DNA of 64,000 nucleotides from Catenuloplanes atrovinosus (lineage in GTDB: Bacteria > Actinomycetota > Actinomycetes > Mycobacteriales > Micromonosporaceae), in NCBI RefSeq assembly GCF_031458235.1, contig NZ_JAVDYB010000001.1, positions 1,819,001 through 1,883,000 of the forward strand. The letters run 5' to 3'. This document shows positions 18,501 through 26,073 of this stretch, piece by piece. The notes below the pieces were generated by a model that saw only the letters and a program-made list of their open reading frames with translations, searched no databases and was not told where the DNA came from. The translations under genes were made by a program, and so were the position numbers. Each line of letters begins with the position of its first letter. Within the stretch, counting starts at the first letter, position 1.

Positions 18501-18637
18501 TGCGGGTCGACTGGCCGGCCGTCGGCGTGACCGGCGCGCTACTGCTCGGCCTGGCGCTCGCCCTGTCCGCGCTGTCCGGCGTCAACCTGCGTCGCCGGCT
18601 GGCCGTCGCGCAGCTCCGCATCGGGGAGGACCGATGA
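15509..18637 (+). CDS. Large ABC transporter permease, FtsX/MacB-like, first of pair
   Basis: About 1042 residues. One membrane segment near the N-terminus, a long extracellular region, then clusters of membrane helices (VTPMLLVVVLSGYALLLVAGLL; VLLLTLAVAVSTVAWCLAG; and a C-terminal set with VLLAAVGVAVDV and FLAGLGVLVGLGVGIAV), the duplicated FtsX-type architecture of actinobacterial predicted export or envelope permeases. Start is ATG 15509 or TTG 15497; AGGAG at 15492 fits either poorly. It overlaps the next permease by ATGA. With two ATPases downstream it forms a complete transporter; substrate unknown, possibly a lipoprotein, peptide or antibiotic. Confidence 0.88.
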   Translation: MRLVVRRARAARSLLVAAVAATLIATALLTGLAGYSREVVDAGARGAVSAADGDQRSVLIRGAAGGTAAGLDQRDRAVRDRLAGGLGGRETTVSGAGYAAGRELTGETGTAQPDDDGTVYASVVFLDGLAEHADLVAGAWPGPDGVQAALAEDAAATLGVTVGDTVPILDRVTTRVTDVTVTGVWERRDPDDAYWRLAPEQSSTYGPFVVPREVFTREFLANASAAWLVEPDLDGVALDALHRVARDAAAVSEGLPEATGLSSSGLVTSDIGALADRLATADLVGRSALVTPMLLVVVLSGYALLLVAGLLTEQRRDETALLRARGAARNQLAGLAAREALLVVLPAAIVAPPLATWLVGAAGDLPLLREAAIDLHPAMDAPAWIVAGLAALGCALAMLAPALRRGGTYAGELAARARPARRTVFQRAGLDLLLVALAVLGWVQLRQYSSPLAGTGAGLGIDPLLAATPTIGVLGGAVVALRLLPPVTRLAERLVDRRQWISATFGAWQAGRRPHAGPVLLLTLAVAVSTVAWCLAGTSTRSGTDRADHQTGADLRLVEQDGVAPAGRLPAMTVLPGAATVLPAWRDSLRLGPENAPGDMIALDAAAAPGVVRIRDDLAGGDPERLFAGLADARRTAPVVPLPADATRLTGTFTADGTQSPIRTTAIYADAHGALLRAPLGEVPPGGTARFDVEIPAGVDRLAGFTVDSVAGAGSSLAWSLGGLAADGAPLALPGEWQGTDRAGRRTDVRAGPDGLRAAYAIGGESWRISSVSFAVVPRVAQSPAVPVVGTPQALSALRLDVGGTTRLALGGATVDVVVTGRADALPGATQPAALLVDLPSLSSAVFTTWGVTRTPQEWWVAARPGARAEVADAAATLRGLTVLDRVALGGETESDPYGVGARAALFAAAIGAVLLAAVGVAVDVRATGRRRLTEMAVLHTLGVGARQLARSLLIEQAFLAGLGVLVGLGVGIAVAATMAPLVVLTPSAERPVPEPLLRVDWPAVGVTGALLLGLALALSALSGVNLRRRLAVAQLRIGEDR

Positions 18638-21354
18638 GACTCCTGCGACGGGTCCGCGCGACCGCGGGCTACCTCGCGCTGCTGGGCGCGCTCGGCCTGG
18701 TGGCGTCGCTGCTGGTCAGCGGCGTACCCCGGCTGTCCAACGGGTTCACCGACGACGGGCTGCGCACGGACGTGACCGGGCTGCGCCACCAGGCCCGCGA
18801 CCTGACGTTCCGCCACACGCCGGTCATCGAGGGCCCGGTCCGGGTGTCCGGCCCGGAGGCGCGCCTGGACGACTACCAGGCGGCGCTGCCCGCGCCGCTG
18901 CCCGGCACGATCGGCGCGCGGTGGTTCGCGGCCCAGGTCGGCGGCGGCAGCGGCGCGCCGGGCGACCCGGGGCTGTCCGTGGTCGAGGGCCGGTTCGACA
19001 CGGCCTGCCCGCCGCTGCTGGCGCTGCGCTACCAGGCCGGGATCGAGGACCGGCTGCGGATCACCGGCGGCCGGGCACCGGCCTCCACCGCCGGCGGCCC
19101 GGTCGAGGTGATGCTCTCCGAGGAGGCGTCGCTGCGCCTGGGCGTGGCCGTGGGCAGCGAGTTCACGGTGAGCGGCACGACCGGCGTCCCGCTGCGGGCG
19201 GCCGTGGTCGGCGTCTACGCGCCGCTGTCCGCGACCGCGCCGGAGTGGGACGACGTGGTGCTGGCGACCGTGTCGTGCGGGCCCGGCTCGACGGACACGA
19301 CCTGGCGGGCCGCGCTGCTCACCGACGCGAACGGCGCCGGGTACGCCGCGGCCGGCACCGGCCTGCTCCGCTACGAGTGGCGGTACCGCGTCGACGAGAG
19401 CCGGCTCACCGCGGACGGGCTCGGCCCGCTGGTCACCGCGATCGCCGAGGCCGGGCGCACGCCGCCGGACGAGGACCTGCGGCTGACCACCGCGCTGGAC
19501 CGGGCGTTCCTGGACTTCCAGGACCGGCAGCGGGCGGTGGCGGCACTGCTCGCGGTGGTGCTCTCCGGCATGGTCGCCACGCTGCTCGGCCTGATCGTGC
19601 TGGCCGCGCGGCTGGCCGTGGACCGGCGGCGGGACGAACTGTCGCTGCTGCGCGCCCGCGGCGGCACCGGCGGCGCGATCGGGCGGCGCACGCTGGCCGA
19701 GACCGCGCTGGTCGTGCCGCCCGCGGTGCTGGCCGGGTGGGCGGCCGGCACGCTGCTGCCCGGGCGCGCGCAGCCGGGGGAGTGGTGGGCGGTGCTCGGC
19801 ATCGGGCTGGTCGCCACGCTGTCCGTACCGGTGCTGGCCATGACGCTCCGCGCCGGGTTCCTGGGCCGGCGCGACGACCTGACCAGCCGGCGGCCGTCGC
19901 CGCGGCGCCTCGCGATCGAGGGGTTCCTGCTGCTGCTCGCGGTGCTCGGCGTGGTCGTGCTGCGCCGCCGCGGGCTCAGCCAGGCCGTCGGCGTGGACCC
20001 GTTCCTCGCGTCCGTGCCGGTGCTGCTCGCCCTGGCGGCCGCGCTGGTCGCGGTGCGCGCGGTCCCGTGGCCGCTGCGCCGGGTGGGCCGGTTCGCGTCC
20101 CGGTCGCGCGGCGTGGTGCCGTTCCTCGGCCTGGCGCGCGCCGGGCGGGCCGCGCCGGTCAGCCTCGGCCCGCTCGCGGTGCTGGTCGTGGCGATCGCCA
20201 CCGGCGTCTTCACCAGCGTGGTCACCAGTACCATCGGGTACGCCCGGGACCGCGCCGCGGACAGCGCGGTCGCCGGTGACGCGCAGCTGATCGGGTACGC
20301 GTTCGCGCCCACCACCACGGCCGCGCTGGACGCGCTGCACGGCGTGGACGCGGTCGCGCCGCTGCTGGTCGAGTCCGGCGTGACGCTGCAGGACCGGCTC
20401 GGCACCGGCAGCCACCCGATCGTGCAGGCGCAGCAGATCGTGGTGGACGGCCCGGCGATGGCCCGGGTGCTGCGCGACAGCGGCCGCGGCGTGACGCTGC
20501 CGGACGCGCTGACCGGCGCGGCCCGGGTGCCCGCGGACGACGCGCCGGTCCCGGCCGTGGTGTCGCCCGAGGTGGCGGCCGAGGTCGGCGAGACCGGCGC
20601 CACCGAGGTGCAGGGCCGCCGGTACGCGTTCCGGGTCGCCGCCGTGGCCGAGTCGCTGCCCGGCCTGGAGATGGACACGCGCACGTTCATCGCGCTCCCG
20701 GCCGCCGCGCTGCCGCTGCCGCGGGGCGCGGCGATCGCGCCGAACCGGTTCCTGATCGCCGGCGACGGCTTCTCCACCGGCGAGCTGACCGCGACCGGCG
20801 ACCGGGGCCAGCTCGACTACCTGGCGAACGCGCTCGGCCGCGAGGTGCCGGAGACCCGCCTGGAGCAGCGCGCGGCCGTGACCACCTGGACCGCCTACCG
20901 GGACGCCCTGGAGTCCGGCGGCGTCAACGGCGTGCTCAGCTTCACCTTCGCGGCCGGTGCGGCCGGGGCGACGCTGTTGGCGCTGCTCGCGGTCGGGTTC
21001 ACGGTGCTGGCCGACGCGGGCGGGCGCGGGCGCACGCTGTCCCGGCTGCGGACCATGGGGCTGTCCCCGGGGCAGGGCCGCGGGCTGCTCGTCTACGAGC
21101 TGCTGCCGCTGGTCGCGGTGGCGGTGCTGGCCGGTGGCGCGGTCGGGGTGGCGCTGCCGCAACTGCTCGGGCCCGCGCTCGGGCTCGGCGGGTTCACGGC
21201 CGGCGCCCCGGTCCGTACCCATGTGGATCTCGTTTTGGTGTTGGGTGTCCCGCTGCTCATGGTGCTGGCGCTGGTGCTGGCGCTGCTGGTGGAGAGCGGG
21301 CTGAACCGCCGGATGCGCCTCGGCGAGGTGCTCCGCCTCGGAGAGGAGAACTGA
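18634..21354 (+). CDS. Large ABC transporter permease, second of pair
   Basis: 906 residues with the same layout as the preceding gene: N-terminal membrane helix (about 10-30), large outer domain, FtsX-like helix triplets at about 295-330 (VVLSGMVATLLGLIVLAARL), in the middle (PLAVLVVAIATGVFTSVV) and at the C-terminus (LLALLAVGFTVLADAGGR, ending LGEVLRLGEEN). The two permeases probably form a heterodimer. ATGA overlap upstream and TGATG overlap downstream show translational coupling through the operon. Confidence 0.88.
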   Translation: MRLLRRVRATAGYLALLGALGLVASLLVSGVPRLSNGFTDDGLRTDVTGLRHQARDLTFRHTPVIEGPVRVSGPEARLDDYQAALPAPLPGTIGARWFAAQVGGGSGAPGDPGLSVVEGRFDTACPPLLALRYQAGIEDRLRITGGRAPASTAGGPVEVMLSEEASLRLGVAVGSEFTVSGTTGVPLRAAVVGVYAPLSATAPEWDDVVLATVSCGPGSTDTTWRAALLTDANGAGYAAAGTGLLRYEWRYRVDESRLTADGLGPLVTAIAEAGRTPPDEDLRLTTALDRAFLDFQDRQRAVAALLAVVLSGMVATLLGLIVLAARLAVDRRRDELSLLRARGGTGGAIGRRTLAETALVVPPAVLAGWAAGTLLPGRAQPGEWWAVLGIGLVATLSVPVLAMTLRAGFLGRRDDLTSRRPSPRRLAIEGFLLLLAVLGVVVLRRRGLSQAVGVDPFLASVPVLLALAAALVAVRAVPWPLRRVGRFASRSRGVVPFLGLARAGRAAPVSLGPLAVLVVAIATGVFTSVVTSTIGYARDRAADSAVAGDAQLIGYAFAPTTTAALDALHGVDAVAPLLVESGVTLQDRLGTGSHPIVQAQQIVVDGPAMARVLRDSGRGVTLPDALTGAARVPADDAPVPAVVSPEVAAEVGETGATEVQGRRYAFRVAAVAESLPGLEMDTRTFIALPAAALPLPRGAAIAPNRFLIAGDGFSTGELTATGDRGQLDYLANALGREVPETRLEQRAAVTTWTAYRDALESGGVNGVLSFTFAAGAAGATLLALLAVGFTVLADAGGRGRTLSRLRTMGLSPGQGRGLLVYELLPLVAVAVLAGGAVGVALPQLLGPALGLGGFTAGAPVRTHVDLVLVLGVPLLMVLALVLALLVESGLNRRMRLGEVLRLGEEN

Positions 21355-22298
21355 TGGCGGCCCCCGATCTGGCCACGCTGCAGCGACGGGCGGCCGAACG
21401 CGCCGCCGCGCGGGCGGGCGGCACCGACCGGCTGCGCGGGCACATCGTCTGCGACGGCCTGGTGCGCATCTTCAAGACCGAGGGCGTGGAGGTCTTCGCG
21501 CTCCAGGGCCTGGACCTGGTCGTCGACCGCGGCGAGCTGGTCGCGATCGTCGGAGCGTCCGGCTCCGGCAAGTCCACCATGCTCAACGTGCTCTCCGGGC
21601 TCGACGTGCCGACCGCCGGCATCGCCCGGGTCGCCGGGTACGACCTGCTCACCATGTCGCCGCGCAAGCGGCTCACCTACCGGCGGCACACGGTCGGGTT
21701 CATCTGGCAGCAGACCGCGCGGAACCTGCTGCCGTACCTGACCGCGCGGGAGAACGTGGAGCTGCCGCGGCAGCTCGCCCGCCGGAGCCGGGGCGCCGGC
21801 AAGCGTGCGCTGGAGCTGCTGGACATGCTCGGCGTCGGCGACCTGGCCGACCGGCGGCCCGGCGAGATGTCCGGCGGCCAGCAGCAGCGCGTCGCGGTCG
21901 CGGTCGCGGTCGCGAACGACCCGGAGGTGCTGTTCGCGGACGAGCCCACCGGCGAGCTGGACGAGGCCACGGCCGCGGAGGTGTTCGGCGCGCTGCGCAC
22001 CATCAACGCGGAGCTGGGCGTCACCGTCGTGATCGTCACGCACGACCACTCGGTGTCGTCGCAGGTGCGCCGCACCGTGCAGATTCGTGACGGCCGGACC
22101 TCCGCGGAGGTGCGCCGGTCCGCGCGGATCGGCGCCGACGGCGCCGAGGAACTGGTCACCGAGGAGTACGCGGTGATCGACCGCAGCGGCCGGCTCCAGC
22201 TCCCCGCCACGTTCGTCGACGAGCTGGCGCTGCGCGAGCGCGTCAAGCTCACGCTCGAACCCGACCACGTCGCCGTCTTCCCGGGACAGGAATCATGA
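21354..22298 (+). CDS. ABC transporter ATPase with AbrB-like C-terminal tail
   Basis: 314 residues. Walker A GASGSGKS (67-74), signature MSGGQQQR, Walker B VLFADEP and switch His in VTHDH define a LolD/MacB-type ATPase. It has a ~30-residue N-terminal extension and a C-terminal tail (about 274-311, IDRSGRLQLPATFVDEL then VKLTLEPDHVAVFP) that reads like a SpoVT/AbrB swapped-hairpin half: DxxGRxxLP followed by hydrophobic beta strands. Such tails recur in actinobacterial ATPases of this type and may mediate dimerisation or regulation; that is inference. Works with the two upstream permeases. Confidence 0.92.
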   Translation: MAAPDLATLQRRAAERAAARAGGTDRLRGHIVCDGLVRIFKTEGVEVFALQGLDLVVDRGELVAIVGASGSGKSTMLNVLSGLDVPTAGIARVAGYDLLTMSPRKRLTYRRHTVGFIWQQTARNLLPYLTARENVELPRQLARRSRGAGKRALELLDMLGVGDLADRRPGEMSGGQQQRVAVAVAVANDPEVLFADEPTGELDEATAAEVFGALRTINAELGVTVVIVTHDHSVSSQVRRTVQIRDGRTSAEVRRSARIGADGAEELVTEEYAVIDRSGRLQLPATFVDELALRERVKLTLEPDHVAVFPGQES

Positions 22299-22969
22299 TC
22301 ATCTCAGTGTCCGGCGTGCGCCGGAGTTACGGCGACGTCGAGGCCGTCCGCGACGTGTCGTTCACCGCGAACCGCGGCGAGCTGGTCGCCGTGCGCGGCC
22401 GGTCCGGCGCCGGCAAGACCACGCTGCTCAACATGGTCGGCGGCCTGGACCGGCCCACCGCCGGCCGGATCGAGATCGACGGCCACGACGTGACCGCCGC
22501 GTCCGAGAAGGAACTGCTGGAGCTGCGCCGCACCACCATCGGCTTCGTGTTCCAGTCGTTCGGCCTGATCCCGATCCTCTCCGCCGCGGAGAACATCAGC
22601 GTCCCGATGCGCCTCAACAAGCAACCTCCCGCGGTACGCGAGGAACGCATCGCGCTGCTGCTGGAGCTCGTCGGACTCGGCGGCCACGCCAACCAGCGCC
22701 CGTACGAGCTCTCCGGCGGCCAGCAGCAGCGCGTCGCGGTGGCGCGGGCACTGGCCAACGACCCGCCGCTGCTGATCGCGGACGAGCCGACCGGCCAGCT
22801 CGACTCGGAGACCGGCCGGTCCATCATGGACCTGCTGCGCGCGCTGGTCGCCTCGCGCGGCATGTGCGTCCTCGTGGCCACGCACGACCCGACACTCATC
22901 GACCTCGCCGACCGCGTCCTGACGCTCCGCGACGGCCGCCTCGTCCCGGCCCCGGTGCCCGCGATGTGA
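22295..22969 (+). CDS. ABC transporter ATPase, LolD/MacB type
   Basis: 224-residue compact ATPase: Walker A GRSGAGKT (35-42), Q-loop FVFQSFGLIP, signature LSGGQQQR, Walker B LLIADEP, switch His in VATHD. No extra domains, unlike its neighbour. The two ATPases presumably form an asymmetric pair serving the two permeases. ATGA overlap with the preceding gene. Last gene of the four-gene operon; it ends 9 bp before the convergent PPOX gene. Confidence 0.94.
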   Translation: MIISVSGVRRSYGDVEAVRDVSFTANRGELVAVRGRSGAGKTTLLNMVGGLDRPTAGRIEIDGHDVTAASEKELLELRRTTIGFVFQSFGLIPILSAAENISVPMRLNKQPPAVREERIALLLELVGLGGHANQRPYELSGGQQQRVAVARALANDPPLLIADEPTGQLDSETGRSIMDLLRALVASRGMCVLVATHDPTLIDLADRVLTLRDGRLVPAPVPAM

Positions 22970-22977
22970 GTGGCCCC

Positions 22978-23403
22978 TCAGCGGATGCGTTCGCCGTAGA
23001 GGTGGTCGACGTGGATGGTGAGCAGGACGCGGCGGTCGGCGACCATGGCGCGCTTGTAGTCGTCCCAGTCGGGGTGCTCGCCGGCCGCCCTGCGGTAGTA
23101 GTCGATCAGCGCGGCCACCTCGGGGCCGTCCGGGTCGGTGCCGGGGCCGGTGAGCGTGGCGGTGCCCTCGGCGGTCACCCAGGCCCAGCCGTCCTGGCGG
23201 GTGGCCTCCAGCGTGGCGCGCGGGTCGCGGCGCAGGTTCGCGGTCTTCGCGCGGCCGTCGGTGACCGAGACCAGGATGACGCCGTTGTCCCGGTCGTAGA
23301 AGTGGGTGACCGGGGAGAGTTGGGGACGGCCGTCCTTCTTGATGGTGGCGAGGATGCCCAGCTTGGTGCTCGCCAGCAGGTCGTGCAGCTCGTCGAGGGT
23401 CAT
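22978..23403 (-). CDS. PPOX-class F420-dependent oxidoreductase-like protein
   Basis: 141-residue split-barrel protein of the pyridoxamine-phosphate-oxidase-like, F420-binding class. Typical features are LASTKLGILATIKKDGRPQLSPVTHFYD at the N-terminus (strand pair binding the deazaflavin phosphate), DGRAKTANLRRDPRATLE, and a C-terminal RRVLLTIHVDHLYGERIR. These enzymes reduce enones, quinones or tetrapyrroles with F420H2; the substrate here is unknown. ATG 23403 fits family length; ATG 23436 and 23451 are alternatives. No clear ribosome site. Confidence 0.8.
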   Translation of the reverse strand: MTLDELHDLLASTKLGILATIKKDGRPQLSPVTHFYDRDNGVILVSVTDGRAKTANLRRDPRATLEATRQDGWAWVTAEGTATLTGPGTDPDGPEVAALIDYYRRAAGEHPDWDDYKRAMVADRRVLLTIHVDHLYGERIR

Positions 23404-23454
23404 ACCCGGGGCCAACTCCGTCCGGCGCCGTCGCATTCCGGCGAGCCGCACGAT

Positions 23455-23488
23455 CGGTGGGCCGGACCGCGAACGGCCCGGCCCACCG
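23455..23488 (-). terminator. Hairpin terminator after the CPA1 antiporter
   Basis: 14-bp stem with one mismatch (arms about 23456-23469 and 23475-23488, loop of 4-5 nt), directly after the antiporter stop on the minus strand. No T-run, as is common in actinobacteria. Confidence 0.6.
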
Positions 23489-23491
23489 TGA

Positions 23492-25099
23492 TCAGTGCTT
23501 GCCGGGGGAGGGCAGGATGCTCTCCTCGTGGTCCAGCTCGCGCTGGAGGATGCGCAGGTCCGCGTCCTCCAGCAGGCCGGAGTCGCGGCGGGCCAACAGT
23601 TCCTCGCGCTGTGCCTCGATCATTTCGCGGCGGGCCTGCTGCGCGGCGCGGTACTCCTCGTTGACCGGCAGCGCCTCGTCCTCGGTCGCGTTCAGCACGG
23701 CCAGCCGGGCCCGATAGCGCTGCAACCGCGCCTCGGCCAGCCGCCGCGCGCCCGGCAGCGACGCGTGTATCGCCGGATCGTCCGACTCCTCCAGCTCGTC
23801 CAGCCGGGCGATCGCCGCCTCCATCGCGGCGGCCCGCGCCTCGTTGCGGGTGCGGGCGCGGCTCACGTCCGTGCCCGGGATGCGCAGCACGCGCAGCAGC
23901 GGCGCGAACGTCAGGCCCTGCCCGATCAGCGTCACCAGCACCACGATGTACGCGCAGAACAGCAGCAGGTCCCGGTGCGGCGTGTCGGCCGGCAGCGTGA
24001 AGACCGCCGCCAGCGTGATCACGCCGCGGGTGCCGGCCCAGGTCAGCGCGGTCAGCTCGGGCAGCGACAGGGCCGGGTTGTTCCGGTTCGGGTCGCCGCC
24101 GAGCCGCGCGTGCATGTGGCCGGGCAGGTGCGCCATCACGTACAGCCAGACGGGCCGCAGCAGCAGCACCGCGGCGAGCGTGACGCCGGCCGCGGACGCG
24201 ATCGTGGTCCACGCGTACTCGGTGAGCGCGCGCAGCACGGACGGTAGCTGCTGGCCGATCAGCACGAACACGTACCCCTCGAGCAGGTACTCCACGAAGT
24301 GCCACACCGGCCGGGACTGCAGCCGCGAGCGGCTCGTCGTCATCGACGGCGCCCGGTGGCCCAGCCACAGCCCGCACACCACCACGGCCAGCACGCCGGA
24401 GACGTGCGCCTGCTCCGCGACCAGGAACACCGCGAACGGCGTACCCAGCGACATCGCGGTGTCGATCAGCGGATCGGTGATCCGGCGCCGCACCTGCCCG
24501 AGCAGCCACGCCGCCGCCAGCCCGATCGCCAGGCCGCCGGCCGCCATCAGCAGGAACTCGCCCACCGCGTGCCCGAGCGAGAAGTGCCCGCTGACCGTGG
24601 CCAGCACCGCCACCTTCAGGATCGTCAGCGCGGTCGCGTCGTTCAGCAGCCCCTCGCCCTCGACCAGCGTGATCAGCCGCGGCGGCAGACCGGCCCGCCG
24701 CCCGACCGACAGCGCCGCCACCGGATCCGGCGGCGCCACCGCCGCGCCCACCGCGATGCCGGCCGCCAGCGTCACGCCGGTCACGACCAGCTCCAGGCCG
24801 AAGCCGACCAGCAGCGCGGTCGCCAGCACCAGACCCACGGAGAGTCCCAGCACGGTACGGGAGTGCCGCCGCAGCGCGGTCAGGCTGGACTCCAGCGCGG
24901 CCGCGTACAGCAACGGGGGGAGCACCGCGTAGAGCACGACCTCGGGGTCGAGCGTGAGGTTCGGCCCCGGCAGATAGCCGTACCCGATGCCCGCGACGAC
25001 CAGCAGGACCGAGGCCGGCAGGCCGCTGCGGTGCGCGACGGCGTTCGCCACCATCACGACCACCAGCCCGCCGAGCACCAGTGCCATTGTCTCGACCAT
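23492..25099 (-). CDS. Na+/H+ antiporter, CPA1 family
   Basis: 535 residues. About 12 membrane segments over residues 1-410, with the conserved CPA1 motifs GAAVAPPDPVAA (the ion-site Pro-Pro-Asp-Pro) and LVEGEGLLNDATAL (Glu/Asn-Asp transport site). A charged, helical cytoplasmic tail (about 415-535, rich in Glu/Arg/Ala) follows, typical of bacterial NhaP-like exchangers and probably regulatory. It exchanges cytoplasmic Na+ or K+ for H+. GAGGGG lies 5 nt before the ATG at 25099; an internal ATG at 25087 is also possible. Monocistronic. Confidence 0.93.
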   Translation of the reverse strand: MVETMALVLGGLVVVMVANAVAHRSGLPASVLLVVAGIGYGYLPGPNLTLDPEVVLYAVLPPLLYAAALESSLTALRRHSRTVLGLSVGLVLATALLVGFGLELVVTGVTLAAGIAVGAAVAPPDPVAALSVGRRAGLPPRLITLVEGEGLLNDATALTILKVAVLATVSGHFSLGHAVGEFLLMAAGGLAIGLAAAWLLGQVRRRITDPLIDTAMSLGTPFAVFLVAEQAHVSGVLAVVVCGLWLGHRAPSMTTSRSRLQSRPVWHFVEYLLEGYVFVLIGQQLPSVLRALTEYAWTTIASAAGVTLAAVLLLRPVWLYVMAHLPGHMHARLGGDPNRNNPALSLPELTALTWAGTRGVITLAAVFTLPADTPHRDLLLFCAYIVVLVTLIGQGLTFAPLLRVLRIPGTDVSRARTRNEARAAAMEAAIARLDELEESDDPAIHASLPGARRLAEARLQRYRARLAVLNATEDEALPVNEEYRAAQQARREMIEAQREELLARRDSGLLEDADLRILQRELDHEESILPSPGKH

Positions 25100-25184
25100 T
25101 CATTCCCCTCTGCCTCGATCCTCCCCACGAAGACCCTTTCATGCGGGTGGGCGATCCCGCCCGGCGGTGCGACACTGTGCGGAG

Positions 25185-25652
25185 ATGAGCACCGAGATCC
25201 TTCAGCTGCTGGCCTCGCCCGTGCACCGGTTCTCCGGCCGGCCGCAGGACGGGCCGGCTCCCGCCGCGCCGGGCGAGTCGCGCGTGGAGCTGGTGCTCCG
25301 GGCCGGCCTCGGTGTCGTCGGCGACCGCTACTTCGGCCACCCGGCCCACCGCGACGCGAGCGTCACGCTGATCGCCGCGGAGTCGCTGCCGCCCGGCGCC
25401 GGCCTGGCCGAGACCCGCCGGAACGTGCTGCTCTCCGGCATCCCGGTGGACTCCCTGGTGGGTACGGTGGTGACGCTCGACTCCGGCGACGGCCCGATCC
25501 GCCTGCGGGTGAACCGGGCGGCCCACCCGTGCGCGTGGATGGACGTCACCATCGGCCCGGGCGCCTGGCGCGCGTTGCGCCGCCACGGCGGCGTGCGCTG
25601 CACCCCGCTGGACGACGGCGTGCTCCGGGTGGGACCGGTCACGGTCTCGTAG
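25185..25652 (+). CDS. MOSC domain protein
   Basis: 155-residue MOSC (molybdenum cofactor sulfurase C-terminal) domain. Visible are VLRAGLGVVGDRYFG, the RRNVLLSGI stretch, and RAAHPCAWMD with the conserved Cys proposed to carry sulfur or bind Mo cofactor, plus RGGV-like RHGGVRCTPLDDG. Stand-alone MOSC proteins may handle Mo cofactor or reactive small molecules. ATG 25185 follows GACACT by 8 nt (weak leaderless -10) and GGAG directly abuts it. The frame is open further upstream but that part lacks coding character. Confidence 0.8.
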   Translation: MSTEILQLLASPVHRFSGRPQDGPAPAAPGESRVELVLRAGLGVVGDRYFGHPAHRDASVTLIAAESLPPGAGLAETRRNVLLSGIPVDSLVGTVVTLDSGDGPIRLRVNRAAHPCAWMDVTIGPGAWRALRRHGGVRCTPLDDGVLRVGPVTVS

Positions 25653-26073
25653 CGGGCCTCGCGGACCGGCCGGCTGAGCGGCCCGCTACCGGCCGCCGAC
25701 GGCGCCGCGTCGACGCCGTCGGCGGACACCCCGCGCGAGCTCGCCGCCGCCTCCACCCTCCGGCGAGGACCCGGACGCAGCCGACTGTCCCAGCCGTCAA
25801 CAGCACCGATCCGCTGCGTCGACCGCCCGGCGAGCGGCGTGTTCGCCGTGCCTTCGAGCTGGCGCGGCGTCGTCACGTTCGAGGCGAGCGACACCAGAGC
25901 CAGCACACCGGCGGCGGCGACCACCAGCCACCATCCCCGTCGATCCCTAGCAGGAGGTGGCACTCCGGTCGCAACCACTCCGAACAGGACGGTCGCGGGC
26001 TCGGCCGACCCGAGTCCGGCCATGGTCCCCGCCGGGACGGCCGGGCTCGAAGGCCCGGCCGGCGATCGGCGGG
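25653..26073. other. Intergenic region with a possible membrane-protein remnant
   Basis: 421 bp between the MOSC and KAS II genes. The minus strand from ATG 26023 (GGGGA upstream) reads a plausible protein start with one membrane segment (WWLVVAAAGVLALVSLASNV) followed by a Thr/Ser/Arg-rich outer part. The frame then stays open into the antisense of the MOSC gene, which cannot be its true end. It may be the broken 5' half of a membrane protein, or a short gene whose stop was lost. No terminator or repeat seen. Confidence 0.3.
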
